NCBI GenBank assembly: GCA_965216365.1
Contig: CBDCFT010000019.1
Coordinates: 124,001 to 188,000, forward strand
DNA: 64,000 nucleotides
Source: CBDCFT01 sp965216365
GTDB lineage: Bacteria > Pseudomonadota > Gammaproteobacteria > Arenicellales > CBDCFT01
Direction: 5' to 3'
Positions 36,589 through 46,023 of the stretch are shown here, in pieces; positions within the stretch are counted from its first letter, which is position 1, and each line of letters starts with the position of its first letter. The notes under the pieces are model-generated. The model searched no databases and was not told where the DNA came from. It worked only from the letters and a program-made list of their open reading frames with translations. The position numbers were made by a program, and so were the translations under genes.

Positions 36589-37527
36589 CTATGGTCTATC
36601 CGTTTCTCTTAAGGCCGCCGCAACACTTTGCGCCGTCATCATACTGACTCTGTGATTCGCTTCGTGGCTAAGCCCTGCGATATGCGGCGTCAAAATCAGA
36701 TTCGGCGCACCGCATAAATGCGAATCCGCGGGCAGGGGTTCGTTTTCGAAAACATCCAGCATGGCACCCGCGAGCCTGCCGCTATTCAACGCCTGCACCA
36801 GCGCCGATTCATCGACCAAACCACCGCGTGCCGCGTTGATCAGTATCGCCCCCGGTTTCATTTTGGTTAAAGCACTTGCATCAATAATATGCCGTGTCTC
36901 AGGCAACAACGATGCATGCAGGCTAATCATATCGGATTCACACAACAATTGTTCCAGTTCCACGGAATGTACGGACTGCGTGTCCCAAACGGCATCTTCG
37001 TGCGCAATTGCGGCGTCATACGCAATCAGCCGCATATTGAGTCCGTGCGCACGTTTGGCGACCGCCTGTCCGGTCGCACCGAATCCAATCAAACCCAAAG
37101 TTTTTTCATTCACTTCGTGTCCAACCAATTCAGCTCGCGGCCACGTGCCGGATAAAACGCGCTCTGTTGCAAAGAATGCACCGCGCGACAACATCAATGC
37201 GCCGGCAATAACGTATTCGGCGACAGATACGGCATTCGCGCCGGTCGCAGGATATACCTGGACATCGCGACTCGCGCACGCCTGCATGTCGATATTATCC
37301 AGACCCACACCTAAACGGCCGATGACTGTTAACGCTTTACATTGCTCAAGCAACGCAGAATTCACCTGAGTCTGGTTGCGTACAATCAAGCCACGCGCTC
37401 GCCGGCATAGGGTTATCAAATCATCGGTACTCTTATACAAATCCGGATCAAACAACACATCGAACTCAGCGGACAATAATTCCACTGCCGGCTGGTCGAT
37501 AAATTCGGATATAACAATATCAGGCAT
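36589..37527 (-). CDS. D-2-hydroxyacid dehydrogenase family protein
   Basis: 312 residues of the phosphoglycerate-dehydrogenase-like family. NAD-binding GFGATGQAVAKRAHGL, catalytic Arg in NAARGGLVDE, Glu in VFENEPLP and His in LTPHIAGLS are present. Such enzymes interconvert 2-hydroxyacids and 2-oxoacids. Its setting beside a tartrate-type dehydrogenase and a TauE/SafE transporter resembles the arrangement around sulfolactate dehydrogenase SlcC, but that assignment is a guess. Confidence 0.88.
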   Translation of the reverse strand: MPDIVISEFIDQPAVELLSAEFDVLFDPDLYKSTDDLITLCRRARGLIVRNQTQVNSALLEQCKALTVIGRLGVGLDNIDMQACASRDVQVYPATGANAVSVAEYVIAGALMLSRGAFFATERVLSGTWPRAELVGHEVNEKTLGLIGFGATGQAVAKRAHGLNMRLIAYDAAIAHEDAVWDTQSVHSVELEQLLCESDMISLHASLLPETRHIIDASALTKMKPGAILINAARGGLVDESALVQALNSGRLAGAMLDVFENEPLPADSHLCGAPNLILTPHIAGLSHEANHRVSMMTAQSVAAALRETDRP

Positions 37528-37531
37528 AGAC

Positions 37532-38299
37532 TTAAGTAAAAAAAGCGCGGCGCAACAAATTAACAGCGATTACTAACAAACATAGCATGACAATTCGCCG
37601 AAAACGTTGCTCGTCGATACGTTTACGGATGAACTGTCCGGCAATTAACCCGACCAGTGCCGGAATACACGCAGCCGCGGACGCCATTGCAATTTCTCGG
37701 TTCAGTATGCCGTTGGAGATGTAACCCAGAGTCAGCGGTATGGAACCCATCAGCCAGACCCAGCCCACCACCTGCACAAATTCCTCTTTCGCTAGACGCA
37801 GCATCAAAAAATAAACAACGATAACCGGACCCCAAATAGTCGATAGACCGCCCATGAGTCCGCCCGCTAATCCGACGAGCGGGCTGATCCATTTTTCCAT
37901 GTGTTGCGGTACGAACATTCCACCACCATAGTGGTTCGAAGCCGCATGCATAAATACCGCGATACCAATTACGCCATAAATCACTCGCGGATCGACCAGT
38001 GCCGCATAACTCGAGGTTATCCACACACCCAGACATAACCCTGATACAAGCAACCAGAATCGCCGCAATGTTTTAAACGGGTCGCCGGCACTGATCGCCT
38101 GCCACAGGTTAGTCAGCACGAGCGGAATGGAGATAAACCCCAGCACCAGTTGCGCGGGCAGAAAACTCGATGCGATAGCCGTTGTGACAACCGGCAACCC
38201 GATACCGGTAACGCCTTTTACGACGCCGCCGAGCATGATCGCGACGGAAATAAGAATAAAAGTAGACGGTTCGAAGGCCTGCATAGTGCAAGCCATCAT
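37532..38299 (-). CDS. TauE/SafE (TSUP) family transporter
   Basis: 255 residues with about eight hydrophobic segments and the repeat motif GGVVKGVTGIGLPVVTT near the N-terminus, typical of TSUP anion exporters. Family members export sulfite or sulfoacetate, or move other organic anions. It sits four bases from the hydroxyacid dehydrogenase gene on the same strand, so it probably serves the same pathway, consistent with sulfonate or hydroxyacid metabolism. Confidence 0.88.
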   Translation of the reverse strand: MMACTMQAFEPSTFILISVAIMLGGVVKGVTGIGLPVVTTAIASSFLPAQLVLGFISIPLVLTNLWQAISAGDPFKTLRRFWLLVSGLCLGVWITSSYAALVDPRVIYGVIGIAVFMHAASNHYGGGMFVPQHMEKWISPLVGLAGGLMGGLSTIWGPVIVVYFLMLRLAKEEFVQVVGWVWLMGSIPLTLGYISNGILNREIAMASAAACIPALVGLIAGQFIRKRIDEQRFRRIVMLCLLVIAVNLLRRAFFT

Positions 38300-38383
38300 A
38301 CTTCATGATAGAAAGACTGTAACCACACAATAATCACATGTTGTAACCGTACAGCGGAAACAATCAACTCACTTTTTACTTCG

Positions 38384-39232
38384 ATGCTCCCGTTACAGCT
38401 TATTGGCCTTGTATTGCTGGCGGCGTTTTTACATGCGTCGTGGAACGCGCTGGTGAAATCCAGTGGTGACCGTTTACTCGTTTTTACTGGTGTACACACT
38501 GCCGCCATGCTTGCAGGCGGTATCCTGGTTTTGTTTGTTCCGCTGCCGTCGATAAAAAGCCTGCCGTTTCTTATCGCTTCGGTCGGCGTGCATTGCCTGT
38601 ATTACTGGTCATTACTCAGCGCATACAAGTTTGGTGACCTGAGTCAGGTTTACCCGTTATCGCGCGGATCGGCACCGCTGCTGGTGGCAGCCGGCTCTGC
38701 ATTTTTCGCCGGCGAATTCCTTCCGCCACTCGCGCTCGCAGGTGTTGCAGTAGCATCGATAGGCGTAATGAGTTTGACATTTGAACGGGGCCTGCCGTGG
38801 AAGCACGACTGGCGTCCCGTGTTATACGCCCTGAGTACGGGGTTGTGGATTGCGAGTTATACCGTGATCGACGGCATGGGTGTCAGACGTACCGAAAACG
38901 CTTTAAGTTATATCGCGTGGCTGTTTTTTCTGGAGGGGTGGCCAGTCACGCTTTATACTTTGAAACGCCGGCGCGGCCAAATTACGGAATTTGTCAGGTC
39001 AAAATGGTTGCGCTGCATCGCCGGTGGTTTAGCGGCCTCTACGGCTTATGGCATCGTCATTTATGTTATGTCTCAGGGTGCGATGGGTGCGGTCGCCGCG
39101 TTGCGTGAGACTAGCGTCATCATGGCCGCGTTGATGGGGACTTATCTACTGGGTGAAAAATCCGGTGGCAATAGAATACTGGCTGCTTGCATCGTCGCGA
39201 CGGGTGTTGTGTTGATGCAGTTGGCACGATAG
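38384..39232 (+). CDS. EamA/DMT-family transporter
   Basis: 282 residues, ten predicted helices in two EamA halves. VYPLSRGSAPLLVA and the C-terminal TYLLGEKSGGNRILAA are family-typical. It diverges from the TSUP gene and precedes the UbiD gene by 55 bases on the same strand, so it may be co-transcribed with UbiD/UbiX. Substrate unknown. Confidence 0.88.
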   Translation: MLPLQLIGLVLLAAFLHASWNALVKSSGDRLLVFTGVHTAAMLAGGILVLFVPLPSIKSLPFLIASVGVHCLYYWSLLSAYKFGDLSQVYPLSRGSAPLLVAAGSAFFAGEFLPPLALAGVAVASIGVMSLTFERGLPWKHDWRPVLYALSTGLWIASYTVIDGMGVRRTENALSYIAWLFFLEGWPVTLYTLKRRRGQITEFVRSKWLRCIAGGLAASTAYGIVIYVMSQGAMGAVAALRETSVIMAALMGTYLLGEKSGGNRILAACIVATGVVLMQLAR

Positions 39233-39287
39233 GCTGCGTTAAGGAAAATTGTTAGAGAAAAAAGCAAAAAAAAATCGGAGTTTATAA

Positions 39288-40679
39288 ATGGCAGGCAATC
39301 ATCTCGGCGATCTTTCCACCATTCTAGATGACCTTGAGGCGATGGGTCGCCTCGCGCGGATAAAGTCCGAAGTGGATTTGAATCTTGATCTTGCAGGCAC
39401 GGCGGCGCGATTAGAAGGCGGCCCACGGGCAGTGTTGTTTGAAAACGTAAAAGATCACGACACACCGGTGTTTACCGGGTTGTATTGGTCGCGCGAGTTG
39501 TTGGGCGATCTGATGCGGCGCGACGCGCAAACCCTGCCCCAATACGTGTCCGCCTGCATCAAGAACTGGCAACAAAATCCAACCGATCCGGCTATTTTGG
39601 AAGATGGGCCAATTTTGCAAGGCGAAAATCACCCGCTTGATTTATCCGCCATGCCGATTCCCGTTCACGCGGCTGGCGATGGCGGCCCTTATTTCGATGC
39701 CGGCGTTGTGATTGCGAAAGATCCCGAAACCGGTGTGCGCAATGCTTCGATTCAACGCTTCATGGTGGTCAACAAAGACACTCTGCACGTCAACATCGAT
39801 GCCGGTCGTCACCTTGAATTGTATTTAACCAAAGCCAAAGAACGTGGCGAGAATCTGCATTTCAGCATTAACTGCGGCGTCGGTCCCGGTCTTCATTTTG
39901 CAGCGGCAACACCCGCAGAAGCGGCGCCACCGGATACCGACGAACTGGGCATTGCCAGCGAGTTTCACGGCGCACCGTTGGAACTGGTCAAAGGCAAAAC
40001 ACTGCCGATTGAGTTAGTTGCCAGCGCCATGTACGCGCTGGAATGCGAAATGATACCCGGCGAGTTGGGTGACGAAGGCCCGTTTGCGGAAGTCACCGGC
40101 TACTACGCAAAACGCGAACCACGACCGGTAGTGCACGTGCGTGCGATTCACAAACGGCCAAATGCGATTTACCAGACCATCATTTCCGGTGTGGAAGTGT
40201 GGAACTCGGTAGGTCTGCTTGGGGAAGCGAACGTGCTAGCTTTGTTACAACGCCAGATTCCCGGCGTGCAGGATGTCTATTTCAGCCATGGTGGCTGTGG
40301 TTTTTACCATGCCGTGGTGAGCATGCAACAAAAACGCGCGGGCTGGTCTAAACAGGCTATCATGGCGACCTTCGCCGCGTTTCCGCCACTGAAAATGGTC
40401 ACCGTGGTCGACGACGATGTCGATATCAAAAACGCAAGCGATGTCGAATGGGCGATGGCGACACGCATGAACCCGAAAACCGGCATTGTTACGATTGATA
40501 ATGTATTTGGACATGGACTCAACCCCAGTTTTCCGGATTACATCGGCAGTAAGGTCGGTTTCGATTGTTGCCGGCCATTTCCGCATACGCCTGAGTACGA
40601 GCGCGCCTCCTATAAACATATCAACATCGATGATGCAGATGTGACATTGCCAGAGATTAAACGACCCGCTATTTCATAA
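39288..40679 (+). CDS. UbiD-family prenylated-FMN decarboxylase
   Basis: 463 residues, the usual family length. UbiD enzymes reversibly decarboxylate unsaturated or aromatic acids using prenylated FMN made by UbiX. Visible are the metal/phosphate region NASIQRFMVVNKDTLHVNI and the catalytic acidic segment GELGDEGPFAEVTGYY. The sequence style resembles phenolic-acid or short aromatic acid decarboxylases rather than the ~490-residue ubiquinone enzyme. It lies directly before UbiX. Substrate unknown; an aromatic or enoic acid is likely. Confidence 0.9.
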   Translation: MAGNHLGDLSTILDDLEAMGRLARIKSEVDLNLDLAGTAARLEGGPRAVLFENVKDHDTPVFTGLYWSRELLGDLMRRDAQTLPQYVSACIKNWQQNPTDPAILEDGPILQGENHPLDLSAMPIPVHAAGDGGPYFDAGVVIAKDPETGVRNASIQRFMVVNKDTLHVNIDAGRHLELYLTKAKERGENLHFSINCGVGPGLHFAAATPAEAAPPDTDELGIASEFHGAPLELVKGKTLPIELVASAMYALECEMIPGELGDEGPFAEVTGYYAKREPRPVVHVRAIHKRPNAIYQTIISGVEVWNSVGLLGEANVLALLQRQIPGVQDVYFSHGGCGFYHAVVSMQQKRAGWSKQAIMATFAAFPPLKMVTVVDDDVDIKNASDVEWAMATRMNPKTGIVTIDNVFGHGLNPSFPDYIGSKVGFDCCRPFPHTPEYERASYKHINIDDADVTLPEIKRPAIS

Positions 40680-40680
40680 T

Positions 40681-41256
40681 ATGAAAAAGATAATTGTCGG
40701 CATGTCAGGCGCCAGCGGTTCGATTTACGGCGTTCGGCTACTGGAAGTGCTGCATGACCTGCCGGATATTGAAACGCATTTGGTCATCACCAATGCCGCA
40801 AAACGAACTCTGTTGATTGAAACCGACCATGCGGTCGAAGATGTACAATCGCTTGCGGACTATCATTATGGCATTGGCGATATCGCCGCCTGTATTGCTT
40901 CCGGTTCGTATCCTACTGCGGGCATGGTCATTGTACCCTGCTCTATTCGCTCGCTTTCCGGCGTTGCGAATTGCTACACAGACAATTTACTGTTGCGTGC
41001 CGCTGATGTCGCACTCAAAGATCGTCGAAAACTGGTACTGGTATTGCGCGAAACGCCACTGCATGCAGGTCACGTTCGCCTGATGTCGCAAGCTATCGAT
41101 AATGGCGCAATCATGATGCCGGCCATGCCTGCGTTTTATCATCAACCGCAATCCATCGATAACCTTGTTAATCAACTGGTCAACCGAATTCTGGACCAAT
41201 TGAAAATTGAACTACCCGAAGATTTATTTCAACGCTGGCAAGGGGCTGCGAAATAA
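40681..41256 (+). CDS. ubiX: UbiX-family flavin prenyltransferase
   Basis: 191 residues. The N-terminal KKIIVGMSGASGSIYGVRLLE is the FMN-binding signature; PCSIRSLSGVANCYTDNLLLRAADV and LVLRETPLHAGHVRLM follow the family order. It attaches a dimethylallyl group to FMN to make the UbiD cofactor. It starts two bases after the UbiD stop, so the pair is translationally linked. Confidence 0.94.
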   Translation: MKKIIVGMSGASGSIYGVRLLEVLHDLPDIETHLVITNAAKRTLLIETDHAVEDVQSLADYHYGIGDIAACIASGSYPTAGMVIVPCSIRSLSGVANCYTDNLLLRAADVALKDRRKLVLVLRETPLHAGHVRLMSQAIDNGAIMMPAMPAFYHQPQSIDNLVNQLVNRILDQLKIELPEDLFQRWQGAAK

Positions 41257-41271
41257 CACGGCACGAGCAAT

Positions 41272-42093
41272 TCATGCTTTATCAAGCTTGCGTATAAAGT
41301 TACGCGCAAAAGCCCAGGCGATAATCCCCAACACCAGACCTTGCAACCCTCCCACGGTAATATCCAATGGTGTGTGTACTCTCAATATCGGGCGCGAATA
41401 ACAAACAGCCAAAGCCCACGGAAGCAGCGCATAAAACCACCAGATTCTTGCGCTCAATATATAAGTGACAGCCATTGCTAAAAAGAATGTCGCAAAAAAC
41501 ATCGCGGAAAATGCATGGCCGGATGGAAATGAATACCCGGTTTCTTCAATCCAGTCTGCCTCGACCATCGAACTCAACAGAACGGGTTTTGGTTTCTGGC
41601 TCAACGTTTTCTTTAGCGGCACTCGCCTTGCTTCCTTATCTCCGGTTTCATAAAACTGTAAAGGCGTCATACCTAAGGGACCAGCCCCATCATCTCCTGC
41701 CAGCCACACGATATTAGGCCGCGGAATTTTTAGCGTTTCTTTAATAACATGCTCGTTAATTGCCGCCCCGCCACCAGCAAAGAGTGCAACAACGGAAATA
41801 ATTACACCCGACTCCTTCCATCTTCTCGAATTCGAGATACCGTCGCGCGAGACTAAAACTATCAGCATAAATACACCGATGATCGGCACTCCAAACTTGC
41901 TCCCCGATAATGCAATCCAATATGCGATGTCGGAAAACGCGCCGGCGAGATTTACATAAGGGGCGCGAGTAGAATCGATCAGGGGCGATAAGAATGTCAG
42001 CGGTACCATTGACCAGGTTAAGAACATTACAACCCCGGCCCGGTACAATGCCTGCCACGCCGACACTTCTTTAGATTCTCCTTTAAGGGGCAC
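41272..42093 (-). CDS. PAP2-family phosphatase, membrane
   Basis: 273 residues with about six hydrophobic segments. The three phosphatase motifs are present: KETLKIPRPN, YSFPSGHAFS and SRPILRVHTPLD. The layout resembles PgpB, which dephosphorylates phosphatidylglycerophosphate, undecaprenyl pyrophosphate and phosphatidic acid at the inner membrane. It converges on ubiX with 15 bases between. Confidence 0.9.
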   Translation of the reverse strand: MPLKGESKEVSAWQALYRAGVVMFLTWSMVPLTFLSPLIDSTRAPYVNLAGAFSDIAYWIALSGSKFGVPIIGVFMLIVLVSRDGISNSRRWKESGVIISVVALFAGGGAAINEHVIKETLKIPRPNIVWLAGDDGAGPLGMTPLQFYETGDKEARRVPLKKTLSQKPKPVLLSSMVEADWIEETGYSFPSGHAFSAMFFATFFLAMAVTYILSARIWWFYALLPWALAVCYSRPILRVHTPLDITVGGLQGLVLGIIAWAFARNFIRKLDKA

Positions 42094-42104
42094 GAAGAAG
42101 CAGT

Positions 42105-42506
42105 TTAAGATGGATTTGCTTTAACCCATTCATACGCATCCTTTTCATTCTTGAATACGCGTATCTTTTTGCGGGCATCCGTTGCAAGCTCCCTGTATGT
42201 TACATACATTCTCGACAAGCCGTATGCGAAATTGGAGCTGACAATTAACGCGAGCCTTCTATTGGCATTGTCTTGATCAGTATTGGAGGCGATGCTCCCT
42301 ATGGTTTTTATCCCTTCAGTAGTCAGATTGATTTTTCCAATTCTCGTTAAATCGACTACTTCGTTATAACCAACATAGTCCGGATGGTTTTGAATTTCAT
42401 TTTGATATTTCTTTATCGCCTCAATAAATTCAACATCATGTGCGTCACCTTCCCATGTCGTCACAATGAGCTTAGAATTTTCATTTACAAAATGTTTGGC
42501 GGGCAT
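42105..42506 (-). CDS. SpoIIAA/STAS-like protein
   Basis: 133 residues. The pattern of short strands and helices (GYNEVVDLTRIGKINLT, then RLALIVSSNFAYGLSRMYVTY) fits the SpoIIAA-like proteins of marine proteobacteria. Family function is unclear. It lies 11 bases upstream of the PAP2 gene in the same direction. Confidence 0.75.
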   Translation of the reverse strand: MPAKHFVNENSKLIVTTWEGDAHDVEFIEAIKKYQNEIQNHPDYVGYNEVVDLTRIGKINLTTEGIKTIGSIASNTDQDNANRRLALIVSSNFAYGLSRMYVTYRELATDARKKIRVFKNEKDAYEWVKANPS

Positions 42507-42616
42507 AATTTATCTTTACAATACAACGCAACATTCTGTAATTTTACCAAAACACTCTGCGCAAATTACGATTTTGAGTTACCAACGTAATGACAGGGTA
42601 ACGACAGCGCAGCACC

Positions 42617-43066
42617 TTAATTATTACGTATAGCCAGTCTGTCTATTCCGAATTTTTCAAATTCTTCAGCGTATTTTTTCTCATAGGGTGAACGCAGTTC
42701 ATAATACTCCTCAACAGAATTGAGCCGAATATTCTTGGACGAGCATTCAGCTCGCACGTCACGCTCGGTAAGGCGTTCGATCAGCGCTTCCCAGAAGTTG
42801 TCCGAATTGTATTCGTCGATAATATCGTGAACGCCGCTTTCATCCTCATACTCGCGAGTTGGGAAATAACCCGCCATTTCCTTCGACGCTTCGATTAAAT
42901 CTTCGCAATCCATTTCCTTGGCATGCGAGTAAATTTTTTGCGCTACCATGTCGTATTTCTCACTCTTCGGTGATGAACCTGTTTCGTGTGCTTCGACCAT
43001 CCACTGCCCAAGATAGATGATATCCAAAAGCAATCGATACTCTTTCTTCGTAAAATTTATTTTCAT
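42617..43066 (-). CDS. Hypothetical protein, acidic
   Basis: 149 residues, mostly helical and rich in Glu and Lys, with no membrane segment or signal peptide. I do not recognise a family, although the start INFTKKEYRLLLDIIYLGQWM resembles short proteins of unknown function in gammaproteobacteria. It is one of a run of small minus-strand genes (42.1-44.8 kb). Confidence 0.7.
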   Translation of the reverse strand: MKINFTKKEYRLLLDIIYLGQWMVEAHETGSSPKSEKYDMVAQKIYSHAKEMDCEDLIEASKEMAGYFPTREYEDESGVHDIIDEYNSDNFWEALIERLTERDVRAECSSKNIRLNSVEEYYELRSPYEKKYAEEFEKFGIDRLAIRNN

Positions 43067-43307
43067 GACCTGGTGCTAAATTTGATTATTATGTTTGTTC
43101 CGCATTCTGACAACACCGACCCTGTCACACTCGGCCAAACAAAAAATGTGCTGAATGCACCTGACGACCATTCGCGCGGCGAGTAACCGTTTTTAATATC
43201 GATCAACACTAACCACATGAAGAATGTATAACGAAAAGGCTGGTCGTCCAGCAATAGATCTCATAGCAACCAACGCCCGGCGCCGGAGTGCGTTGCAAAA
43301 TCTCCCG

Positions 43308-43625
43308 TCACATAGACATCTTTACCAGCTCCGACACCTCCAGTGAGCCGCCAATTTCAAGAAATGGACAGGATTTCGCCATTGCCAGTGCATCCTCCAT
43401 TGATTCTGCTTCGACTATGGTAAAACCCGACATCGCTGTCGTGCCACCGTCGCTGACGGTACCATCAGGCTTAACCGTGTTCGTATTTTTAAGTGGATTC
43501 GCGGGACTCACCGCCGCATCGCCCAACGACGTTAACCATTCTTTATATTTCGCGAAATGCTGCTTACCTTCTTCTGGAGTGGACGGCTGATTGCCGCCCA
43601 GATAGGTAATCATGTATTGAGTCAT
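43308..43625 (-). CDS. YCII-related (DGPF-type) protein
   Basis: 105 residues with a dimeric alpha-beta-barrel pattern: MTQYMITYLGGN, AKYKEWLTSLGDA, then GFTIVEAESMEDALAMAKSCPFLEIGG, which is the YCII/DGPF signature. Family members are often next to sigma factors, but none is here. Function unknown. The gap upstream (43067-43307) includes an imperfect hairpin near 43267-43295 and no gene. Confidence 0.85.
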   Translation of the reverse strand: MTQYMITYLGGNQPSTPEEGKQHFAKYKEWLTSLGDAAVSPANPLKNTNTVKPDGTVSDGGTTAMSGFTIVEAESMEDALAMAKSCPFLEIGGSLEVSELVKMSM

Positions 43626-43770
43626 GTGTATGCCCCTTCATTCAATAAATTGTTTTGGCCCAAGTAAGACCTAATATATTACACCTGACTGCCTGCAACA
43701 CCCTTGTTATTTCGTTCAGCGCAATACACTTCAATAATCACGCCCTGCTTGTGACAGATGAAACGCGCTA

Positions 43771-44193
43771 TTATGTGCTGAACACTCCCAACAAAGGTAA
43801 TTTTTTCACGCTGTGGTACTTTAGCGATAAGGCAATACAGTGCTTCAACTCCTCTGTTGGCAGCGCTTCATCCAGCCCGAAGAAGATTTCCCTGTTGCCC
43901 ACATAGTTAAACGTATCAGGATAAATCTCTTTAAACGTATATATCAATTTGGTATTACAGTTGAAATATATCGAATACCGTTCAGGGTTCTTTTTCTTCC
44001 AATCAATTCGCAAAGTGCTGCCTCTCTTAGATAGATAACTCGGCTCTCCCCACTTTAGAGTTTCTTCAATATCGTTAATTTTGTCTTCTCTCGCAACCGC
44101 GAAGATAAGCGAACGCAAATATTCGAGTTTTTCTCGTATTTCTACAGGATACGACTCGAACTTCTTCAGAACGTCCTTATTTTCGAATTTCAT
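43771..44193 (-). CDS. DUF1801 domain protein
   Basis: 140 residues. The pattern FESYPVEIREKLEYLRSLI, ETLKWGEPSYLS and YIYFNCNTKLI-like strand is characteristic of DUF1801 (YdhG-like, SufE-like fold). It is cytosolic and of unknown function, and is frequently part of mobile or accessory gene sets. Independent transcription is likely. Confidence 0.82.
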   Translation of the reverse strand: MKFENKDVLKKFESYPVEIREKLEYLRSLIFAVAREDKINDIEETLKWGEPSYLSKRGSTLRIDWKKKNPERYSIYFNCNTKLIYTFKEIYPDTFNYVGNREIFFGLDEALPTEELKHCIALSLKYHSVKKLPLLGVFST

Positions 44194-44351
44194 TAATGGC
44201 CCAGATCATTACACTTGACGGTTTCACGAGTCTCTTGCCCCACAGACATTATCTCGTCCATACGCCGCCGTCATCGATTTCACCTCATTTAAGTTCTTAT
44301 GCTTCCCTCATCGTGGCACCCGCAGGCTAGATACACGATACGCCGCTCCGC

Positions 44352-44410
44352 CACGATGCCAAACCGCGTAGCGTCGCGCGCTTCGCGGCGGCTTGAGCTG
44401 ATGGTTACAA
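44352..44410 (-). other. Partial attC-like site
   Basis: On the minus strand TTGTAAC overlaps the stop codon of the gene at 44405 and is followed by CTCAAGCCGCCGCG and then CGCGGTTTGG, resembling R''-L''-L' of an attC. No GTTRRRY core closes the site, so it seems truncated. The rest of 44194-44351 has no gene. Confidence 0.45.
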
Positions 44411-44812
44411 CTCAATAGCGGCCTCTACATCTGTTTGAAAATTTTGGAAGCCGCTATTTTCAAATTCTAGCAACCAAGTGGTACGTAGCTTAACCGGCAA
44501 CCTTCTGTCTTTGATCTTTCCAAATATAATACTCGTCACGTCTACCGGATGATGAGCTACAAAAAAGTAGATCGAAGCATCAATGTACCCTTGTTCAGAG
44601 TTCACTGGAAACTCAAAAATTTTCCCCTCAAGCGCCGTAGGGACAGATGGAATGTCGATGCCATCAAGCCTTATCGAAGTTCCCACTCTCTCCGAATAGT
44701 CGCCAGCACTAAGCTCGAACGGTGACAGGCTGATCTCCAGTGAAACATCTCCGTCCAAGCCGAAAAGCGTAACTGACTTCGGGCTAATCCTGTGCAACGG
44801 AAATTTTTCCAT
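44405..44812 (-). CDS. Hypothetical protein, possible cassette gene
   Basis: 135 residues, rich in beta-type segments with no signal peptide or membrane helix; not recognised. The stop codon overlaps an attC-like half site, and GTTGTAA precedes its 5' end at 44823-44829, so it may be a degraded integron cassette. An IS110-family element lies immediately upstream. Confidence 0.6.
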   Translation of the reverse strand: MEKFPLHRISPKSVTLFGLDGDVSLEISLSPFELSAGDYSERVGTSIRLDGIDIPSVPTALEGKIFEFPVNSEQGYIDASIYFFVAHHPVDVTSIIFGKIKDRRLPVKLRTTWLLEFENSGFQNFQTDVEAAIEL

Positions 44813-44889
44813 GGTTCTTGAGTTACAACTTGGAGTGAGTGGTTGCGAACAGCGCTTTTTGCCGTCCGAGTTAATTTGCCTTGATACTC

Positions 44890-46022
44890 ATTGAGGCCCC
44901 CTCCCAAGATTTGGGGCTTGGTAATGATTTACCATCCATATTGTCTGTAAACAATGACTCAAGAGGAGACCTCAAAATGAAATTTTACACCAAACAGCAT
45001 GCTTATTACTGCGGTATTGATTTGGATGCCCGCAGTCTTTATATCTGTATATTAAACCAGACAGAAGAGATTGTTCTGCATAAAAATATCAAGGCCAGTT
45101 CAGAAGCATTGTTGAAAGCGATAGCCCCCTTTCGTACTCGCTTGGTGATTGGTGTTGAATGTATGTTTGCCTGGTATTGGGTGGCTGATTTGCGTGATCG
45201 GGAAGGTATTGATTTTGTTCTGGGTCATGCCCTGTACATGCGGGCGATTCATGGTGGCAAGGCCAAAATGATAGGATTGATTCGCATAAGATCGCTACCC
45301 TAATGCGGGGAGGGATATTTCCGCAAGCCTATGTTTATCTACGCAAGATGCGAGCGACACGCGATCTGATGCGTCGGCGTATGCACATGATGCGCAAACG
45401 AGCGGAATTACTAGCGCATATCCACAATACCAATAGTCAGTGTAACCACCCTGAGATCAATAAGAACCTGCGCTATGGCTTTAATCGAAAGGGAGTAGCG
45501 GATCGTTATGAAGACAGCAGCACTCGCAAAAAGTATCGAACTGGATTTGAATCTGATTGATTTTTATGACAGGCAGTTGAGTAAGGTGGAATGGCATATT
45601 CAGAAACAGCCAGTCAAGTCGATAAGCAAAGTCTGACGGTACTACGGTCTATTCCAGGTGTCGGTCAGATTCTATCGCTGGTTATCTTATATGAGATTGA
45701 GAATATCGAACGATTTCCACGGATACAGGATTTTGTCTCTTACTGTCGTCTTGTCAAATGCAAAAGGGAATCAGGAGGAAAAAGCTACGGTAGCAACGGT
45801 AAAAAGATTGGCAATTCCTTTCTGAAGTGGGCCTTTTCTGGAGCCGCTGTGTTATTTTTGCGAGCGAACCCTGAAGCACAGGCCTGGGTGGAGAAAAAAG
45901 CCAATCAACACAAGGCTAAAGCGCCCACCATCCTGGCGCACAAACTGGGCCGAGCGGTTTACATCATACTGAAGAAGAAAACCGTGTTCGATCAACAGCG
46001 ACTACTGGGTAGCCACTGAGTT
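44890..46022 (+). mobile_element. IS110-family insertion sequence (approximate ends)
   Basis: Defined by its transposase and a short leader. IS110 elements usually lack terminal inverted repeats, and I could not fix the ends; boundaries are estimated from the end of neighbouring cassette sequence and the start of a beheaded LysR gene. The ~85-base stretch before the transposase would be the place for a bridge RNA, though it looks short compared with the ~180 bases reported for IS621. Confidence 0.65.
44977..46019 (+). pseudogene. IS110-family transposase with three frameshifts
   Basis: The ATG has AGAGGAG upstream. The protein begins with an RuvC-like DEDD domain (GIDLDARS) and ends with the transposase_20 half (LRSIPGVGQILSLVILYE, GNSFLKWAFSGAA). 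The frame changes near 45269, 45536 and 45605. Each lies in an A run, where losing, gaining and losing one A respectively would be consistent: for example an NDRIDSHKIATLMRGG motif is restored by adding an A at 45269. The gene is either inactivated or affected by homopolymer sequencing errors. Confidence 0.8.
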
Positions 46023-46023
46023 C

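Noticed and set aside
40245..40619. Minus-strand frame inside the UbiD gene
   Set aside because: Antisense shadow; UbiD motifs are clear on the plus strand.
43267..43295. Hairpin GCAACGC...GCGTTGGTTGC as an attC
   Set aside because: No R''/R' cores around it; more likely a terminator or chance palindrome.
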